From: Candidatus Dormiibacterota bacterium
GTDB taxonomy: Bacteria; Chloroflexota; Dormibacteria; Aeolococcales; Aeolococcaceae
Length of the DNA stretch: 8,854 nucleotides
Assembly: GCA_019234035.1 (NCBI GenBank)
Contig: JAFALX010000111.1
Span: 1 to 8,854, forward strand
Direction of reading: 5' to 3'
Under the pieces are notes generated by a model. That model did no database searches, was not told where the DNA came from, and saw nothing but the letters and a program-made list of their open reading frames with translations. The translations under genes were made by a program, and so were the position numbers. Below are positions 5,800-8,854 of this stretch, piece by piece (position 1 is the first letter of the stretch; each line of letters begins with the position of its first letter).

Positions 5800-5810
5800 T
5801 GATTCTTACC

Positions 5811-7298
5811 ATGCCGTCGATGCGCCGCAGCCGACCGCCGATCACCGTGGATTCCGCCCAGGCCGACGTGCGCGAGCGCTGGCCGGCGGGGCGGCCGCTC
5901 ACCGGCGCGCAGGAGCGGCTGCTCGCGGCCGCGTGCGCCGACGTCAGCACGGACGCGGCGGCACTCATCGACTCCGCCACCGACTGGTGGCCCCTGGCGC
6001 TGCGGTGGGCGCGGCGTGGTGAGGTGCCCGCACGGCCCGGTGCCGTGGTGCGGCCGGTGTCCATCGACGAGGTGTGCGCGGTCCTTCGCGTGTGCGCCGA
6101 GCAGCGCATCGCGGTGACCGCCGCAGGCGGGCGCAGCGGGGTGTGCGGCGGCGCCGTCCCGCTGCGTGGCGGGATCGCGCTGGAGATGGGCGGGCTCGAC
6201 GGCATCACCGGTGTCGACGACGTGTCGCTGCTGGTGGATGCGCTCGCCGGCACCCGCGGCGCCGACCTCGAGGCAACGTTGCGACACGAGCACCGGCTCA
6301 CGCTCGGACACTGGCCGCAATCGATCGACCTGTCGAGCGTCGGTGGCTGGCTCGGATGCCGCGCGGCGGGACAGTACTCGACCCGCTACGGCAAGATCGA
6401 GGACATCGTCGCGGGGCTGGAGGTGGTGCTGGCGGACGGCGCCGTCGTGCGGACGGGAAGCATCGCGGGCGCGGGTCCACGGTCGGCGACCGGTCCCGAC
6501 CTGACACAGCTGTTCGTCGGCAGCGAGGGAACTCTCGGAGTGGTGACGCGCGCGCGGCTGCGCGCGCATCCGCTGCCGCCGGTCGAGCGCCGTGCGGCGT
6601 GGGAGTTCGACACGTTCGGCAACGGCATCGACGCGATCCGGCGCGCGCTGCGTCGCGGCGCCACGCCGGCTGCGGTGCGCCTGTATGACGCCGAGGAGGC
6701 GCGTCGCAACTTCAACCATGACGGCGTCCTCTTCATCGCGCTGGACGAGGGCGATGAGGCGGTGGTCGACGCGGCGATGCGCGTGCTCGCAGAGGAGTGC
6801 GCCGGGGCCGCGGCGCTGAGCAGCGATCCCGTCGATCACTGGTTCCAAACGCGCAAGGACGTCTCTGCGCTGGGCAGGGTGGTGGAGATGGGGGTTGTCG
6901 TCGACACCATCGAGATCTCGGCGTCATGGGCGCAGCTCCCGGGTTTGTACGCGCATGCCGTTCTGGGCCTTCGTGCGCTGGAGGGCACCGTCGCGGCGAG
7001 CGCGCACCTTTCGCATGCGTACCTGGACGGCGCCTGTCTCTACTTCACGTTCGCGGGGCTCGGCAGCGATCCCGCGGACGACGTGTGGGCCGAGGCCTAC
7101 TACCACGGAGCGTGGGACGTGGTGATGCGCGCCACCCTCGATCATCACGGATCGATCAGCCATCATCACGGCGTCGGGCTCGTGCGCAGCCCGTACGTTT
7201 CGCGCGCGCTGGGTGAGGGCTTCGACGTGCTGCGCCGTGTCAAGGCTGCGCTCGATCCGAACGCGATCCTCAACCCCGGCAAGCTGGGATTCGAATGA
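5811..7298 (+). CDS. FAD-binding oxidoreductase, alkylglycerone-phosphate-synthase-like (VAO/PCMH family)
   Basis: 495 residues from ATG 5811 (ATG 5820 is also possible). The PCMH-type FAD domain starts near R75-P76 and includes AAGGRSGVCGG, the segment G166-HWPQSIDLSSVGGW (to W180), TGPD (227-230) and GSEGTLG (237-243). The C-terminal cap has YLDGACLYF (404-412) and SISHHHGVG with H451-H453. The GHxPxS...VGGW, GACxYF and SHHHGVG motifs are those of alkyl-dihydroxyacetonephosphate synthase, which swaps the acyl chain of acyl-DHAP for a fatty alcohol to make ether-lipid precursors. Bacterial homologues may have other substrates, and no acyl-DHAP or fatty-alcohol gene is next to it here. The frame is open back to 5559, but that extension is Arg-rich shadow over the acidic gene. 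No ribosome binding site precedes 5811, so a leaderless message is possible. It overlaps the next gene by ATGA. Confidence 0.85.
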   Translation: MPSMRRSRPPITVDSAQADVRERWPAGRPLTGAQERLLAAACADVSTDAAALIDSATDWWPLALRWARRGEVPARPGAVVRPVSIDEVCAVLRVCAEQRIAVTAAGGRSGVCGGAVPLRGGIALEMGGLDGITGVDDVSLLVDALAGTRGADLEATLRHEHRLTLGHWPQSIDLSSVGGWLGCRAAGQYSTRYGKIEDIVAGLEVVLADGAVVRTGSIAGAGPRSATGPDLTQLFVGSEGTLGVVTRARLRAHPLPPVERRAAWEFDTFGNGIDAIRRALRRGATPAAVRLYDAEEARRNFNHDGVLFIALDEGDEAVVDAAMRVLAEECAGAAALSSDPVDHWFQTRKDVSALGRVVEMGVVVDTIEISASWAQLPGLYAHAVLGLRALEGTVAASAHLSHAYLDGACLYFTFAGLGSDPADDVWAEAYYHGAWDVVMRATLDHHGSISHHHGVGLVRSPYVSRALGEGFDVLRRVKAALDPNAILNPGKLGFE

Positions 7299-8344
7299 AC
7301 GCTGAATCGCTCGTCGCACTGCTGCAGCGCCACCGAGAGAACGCCGCGCGCGTGCTCGACCCCGAAGCGCTCGACTACTTCGCCACCGGATCCGGCGAGG
7401 AGATCAGCCTGTCCGAGGCGGAACGCGCGTGGCGGGAGGTGCGGCTGCTGCCGCACGTGCTTCGCGATGTGAGTGCGATCGACACTGGTGTCACCGTGCT
7501 CGGCGACGCGCTGCGGGCGCCGATCGTGGTCGCATCGACGGCGTATCAACTGCTGGCGCACGGCTTCGGCGAGGTGGAGACCGCGCGCGGAGCGCACGCA
7601 GCCGGTGCGCTCATGGTCGTCGCCACGCGCGCCACCACACGTCTCGAGGACATCGCCGCCGCGGCCGGTGCTCCCTGGTGGTTTCAGGTGTACGTCGTGC
7701 GCGACCGCGGGATCACGCGCGAGCTCGTGGTGCGTGCCAAGAGCGCCGGTGGCACGGCGCTCGTGCTCACCGGCGACACACCCGTGTTCGGACGCAAACC
7801 ACGCCAGGGCGATCCCCCGGTGACAGAGGAGATGCACCTGGTCAACTTCGGTGACCACCTAGCAACCCGCGACGGATGGCGCGACGACACGGCGGCCGAT
7901 GCGTCGATCACGCCCGACACAATCGGCTGGCTGCGCGAGATGAGCGGACTTCCGGTGCTCGTCAAAGGAGTTCTGCGCGCGGACGACGCCGCCGCGTGCG
8001 TGGCGGCGGGCGCCGCAGGCGTCATCGTCTCCAACCACGGCGCGCGCCAGCTCGACCGCGCGGTCTCGACGGTGCGCGCACTGCCCGCCGTTGTCGACGC
8101 AATCGGCAGCAACTCGACGGTGCTGGTGGACGGCGGCGTACGCACCGGTGTCGACGTGCTCATCGCGCTGGCGCTCGGCGCTCGGGCCGTGTTGATCGGC
8201 CGCCCCGTTCTCTGGGCTCTCGCCTGCGACGGCGCCGCCGGCGTCAGCGCGCTCCTGAACGCGCTGCGCGACGACCTCGTGCACGCAATGATGCTGGCCG
8301 GCTGCCGGTCCGTTTCTGAGATCACCCGCGACCTGATTGCGTGA
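7295..8344 (+). CDS. FMN-dependent alpha-hydroxyacid oxidase/dehydrogenase
   Basis: 349 residues, close to the usual length of the glycolate oxidase / lactate dehydrogenase family, a TIM barrel that binds FMN and oxidises L-2-hydroxyacids to 2-oxoacids. The family's key residues all appear in place: Y28 in DYFATGS, Y133 in FQVYV, D161 in LTGDTP, K224 in LVKGV, and H248 and R251 in SNHGARQLD (catalytic base and substrate carboxylate ligand). The phosphate-binding ends DGGVR (279-283) and GRP (302-304) are intact. It is therefore probably active; glycolate, lactate, mandelate and longer hydroxyacids cannot be told apart from sequence alone. There is no signal or membrane segment, so it should be cytoplasmic. 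Its ATG overlaps the stop of the FAD protein gene (ATGA), so the two are co-translated and may act in one pathway. It ends 18 nt before a long palindrome. Confidence 0.92.
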   Translation: MNAESLVALLQRHRENAARVLDPEALDYFATGSGEEISLSEAERAWREVRLLPHVLRDVSAIDTGVTVLGDALRAPIVVASTAYQLLAHGFGEVETARGAHAAGALMVVATRATTRLEDIAAAAGAPWWFQVYVVRDRGITRELVVRAKSAGGTALVLTGDTPVFGRKPRQGDPPVTEEMHLVNFGDHLATRDGWRDDTAADASITPDTIGWLREMSGLPVLVKGVLRADDAAACVAAGAAGVIVSNHGARQLDRAVSTVRALPAVVDAIGSNSTVLVDGGVRTGVDVLIALALGARAVLIGRPVLWALACDGAAGVSALLNALRDDLVHAMMLAGCRSVSEITRDLIA

Positions 8345-8362
8345 TCGTGCGCGCTCGAGTTG

Positions 8363-8490
8363 GCGGCGGGTCAGTCATGCGCCCCGTCAAGCGACTGTGA
8401 AACCCCGAGTGTGAGCGTGAAAATTGCGCAGCCACGCGAACGCGAGGGGCGTAACCCGGAGCGCAACGGGGTGCATGACTGACCCACCGC
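8363..8490. repeat. 128-bp imperfect palindrome (REP/MITE-like element or bidirectional terminator)
   Basis: The outer arms 8363-8387 and 8466-8490 pair at 23 of 25 positions; the core is GGGTCAGTCATGC. The two unpaired positions are C8367/A8486 and G8381/T8472, and in RNA one of them becomes a G-U pair on either strand. The 78-nt inside is also palindromic, shifted by one base: CCCC (8403-8406) with GGGG (8446-8449), and GCGTG (8415-8419) with CACGC (8433-8437) around an A/T-containing loop. It fills nearly all of the gap between two convergent genes, its right end touching the stop codon of the methyltransferase gene. Such structured intergenic palindromes are typical of REP/MITE-type dispersed repeats; a transcription-ending role is also possible. 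No transposase or second copy is in the window. Confidence 0.7.
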
Positions 8491-8854
8491 TTACCGGAGC
8501 CGCGTCGCCACCGCAAACGTGAACGGCCGGTGATACAGAAACGGCCCGCCCTCCTCCGAGAATCGTACCGTGCCCGTCAGCCGTCGCTCCAGCCGTTCCC
8601 GCGCCACCGGCCCGAGCAGCCCGACCATCGTGTTCGTCCACGGGCCCTCGTCGCGCATGAGCTCGACGAACGCGCGCGCATCGTCGGTGTGATTGCCCAC
8701 GACCATCGAGCTCGTGCGCACGTCGCCGAATCCCGCCTCCTCGAGCAGCCCGCGGAGCACGTGGGGCTCGCCGAGCAACCGGTGCGACGCCGGCCGCTCC
8801 GGGATGGGAAACAGCAATGCAAGCTCACGCAACTCGGTGAAGAACATGGCGTCG
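8491..8854 (-). CDS. SAM-dependent methyltransferase, C-terminal part only
   Basis: 120 residues are visible; the frame stays open through the right edge of the window, so the N-terminus with the SAM-binding Rossmann motifs is missing. The visible part has LLEEAGFGDVRTSS, the typical late strand after the core of UbiE/COQ5-type class I methyltransferases, then a helical region (ARAFVELMRDEGPW, ARERLERRL) and a closing strand pair (GGPFLYHRPFTFAVATR) often seen at the end of these proteins. The assignment rests on these C-terminal features only, and the substrate is unknown. The internal ATG at 8847 is unlikely to be the start because it would leave out the whole catalytic core. It is convergent to the FMN oxidase gene, with the palindrome between them. 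Confidence 0.65.
   Translation of the reverse strand, partial: DAMFFTELRELALLFPIPERPASHRLLGEPHVLRGLLEEAGFGDVRTSSMVVGNHTDDARAFVELMRDEGPWTNTMVGLLGPVARERLERRLTGTVRFSEEGGPFLYHRPFTFAVATRLR

Noticed and set aside
5559..5810. N-terminal extension of the FAD oxidoreductase frame back to ATG 5559
   Set aside because: The extension is an Arg-rich low-complexity run, overlies the acidic gene on the other strand and the family normally starts near the chosen ATG.
5640..6848. Minus-strand open frame of 402 codons antisense to the FAD oxidoreductase gene
   Set aside because: Arg/His-rich composition and no recognisable motif; the plus strand encodes intact AGPS-family motifs over the same bases.
7295..8344. 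Pre-mycofactocin synthase (MftD), a relative of hydroxyacid oxidases
   Set aside because: No mycofactocin genes (small precursor peptide, radical SAM protein) are adjacent, and the protein fits the general hydroxyacid oxidase pattern.
8363..8490. Palindrome as an integron attC site
   Set aside because: The size would fit, but the expected GTTRRRY/RYYYAAC end motifs are absent and there is no integrase or cassette array.
8387..8641. Minus-strand open frame crossing the palindrome
   Set aside because: It reads through the inverted repeat in a different frame from the methyltransferase-like C-terminus and has no protein-like features.

Overview
The window is very GC-rich throughout. Its genes use mostly G or C in third codon positions, GTG starts are common, and purine-rich Shine-Dalgarno sites precede most genes. 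Together with secreted BNR-propeller proteins, tail-anchored Ig-like proteins and an alkylglycerone-phosphate-synthase-like flavoprotein, this suggests a high-GC actinobacterium, perhaps one of the less-studied soil lineages. The phylum is an inference; no rRNA or other phylogenetic marker is present.

Layout. Bases 1-2763 hold three minus-strand genes that each look like a separate transcription unit with its own promoter and terminator: a secreted BNR/Asp-box propeller (1-1123, its 3' end outside the window), and two paralogous small membrane-anchored Ig-like (IPT/TIG-type) proteins (1270-1878 and 2104-2691). Divergent from the last of these, a plus-strand operon (2799-5551) encodes a winged-helix regulator-like protein, a second Asp-box propeller with a C-terminal membrane anchor, and a lipoprotein resembling a common actinobacterial periplasmic family. 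This first part of the window reads as one cell-envelope locus: secreted or anchored surface proteins with a candidate regulator in the middle.

A small very acidic minus-strand protein (5587-5799) lies convergent to the lipoprotein. It is divergent from a two-gene flavoenzyme operon, with only 11 bp between the two start codons. That operon (5811-8344) encodes a VAO/PCMH-type FAD protein of the alkyl-DHAP-synthase family and an FMN-dependent alpha-hydroxyacid oxidase; the two overlap by ATGA. A partial minus-strand gene at the right edge (8491-8854) looks like the C-terminus of a SAM-dependent methyltransferase.

The 146-bp gap between the last two genes holds a 128-bp imperfect palindrome with 25-bp arms (23/25 paired). 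It is the strongest non-coding signal in the window and looks like a REP/MITE-type element or an elaborate bidirectional terminator. No tRNA, rRNA, CRISPR array or transposase was seen, and there is no gene-free stretch longer than 300 bases.
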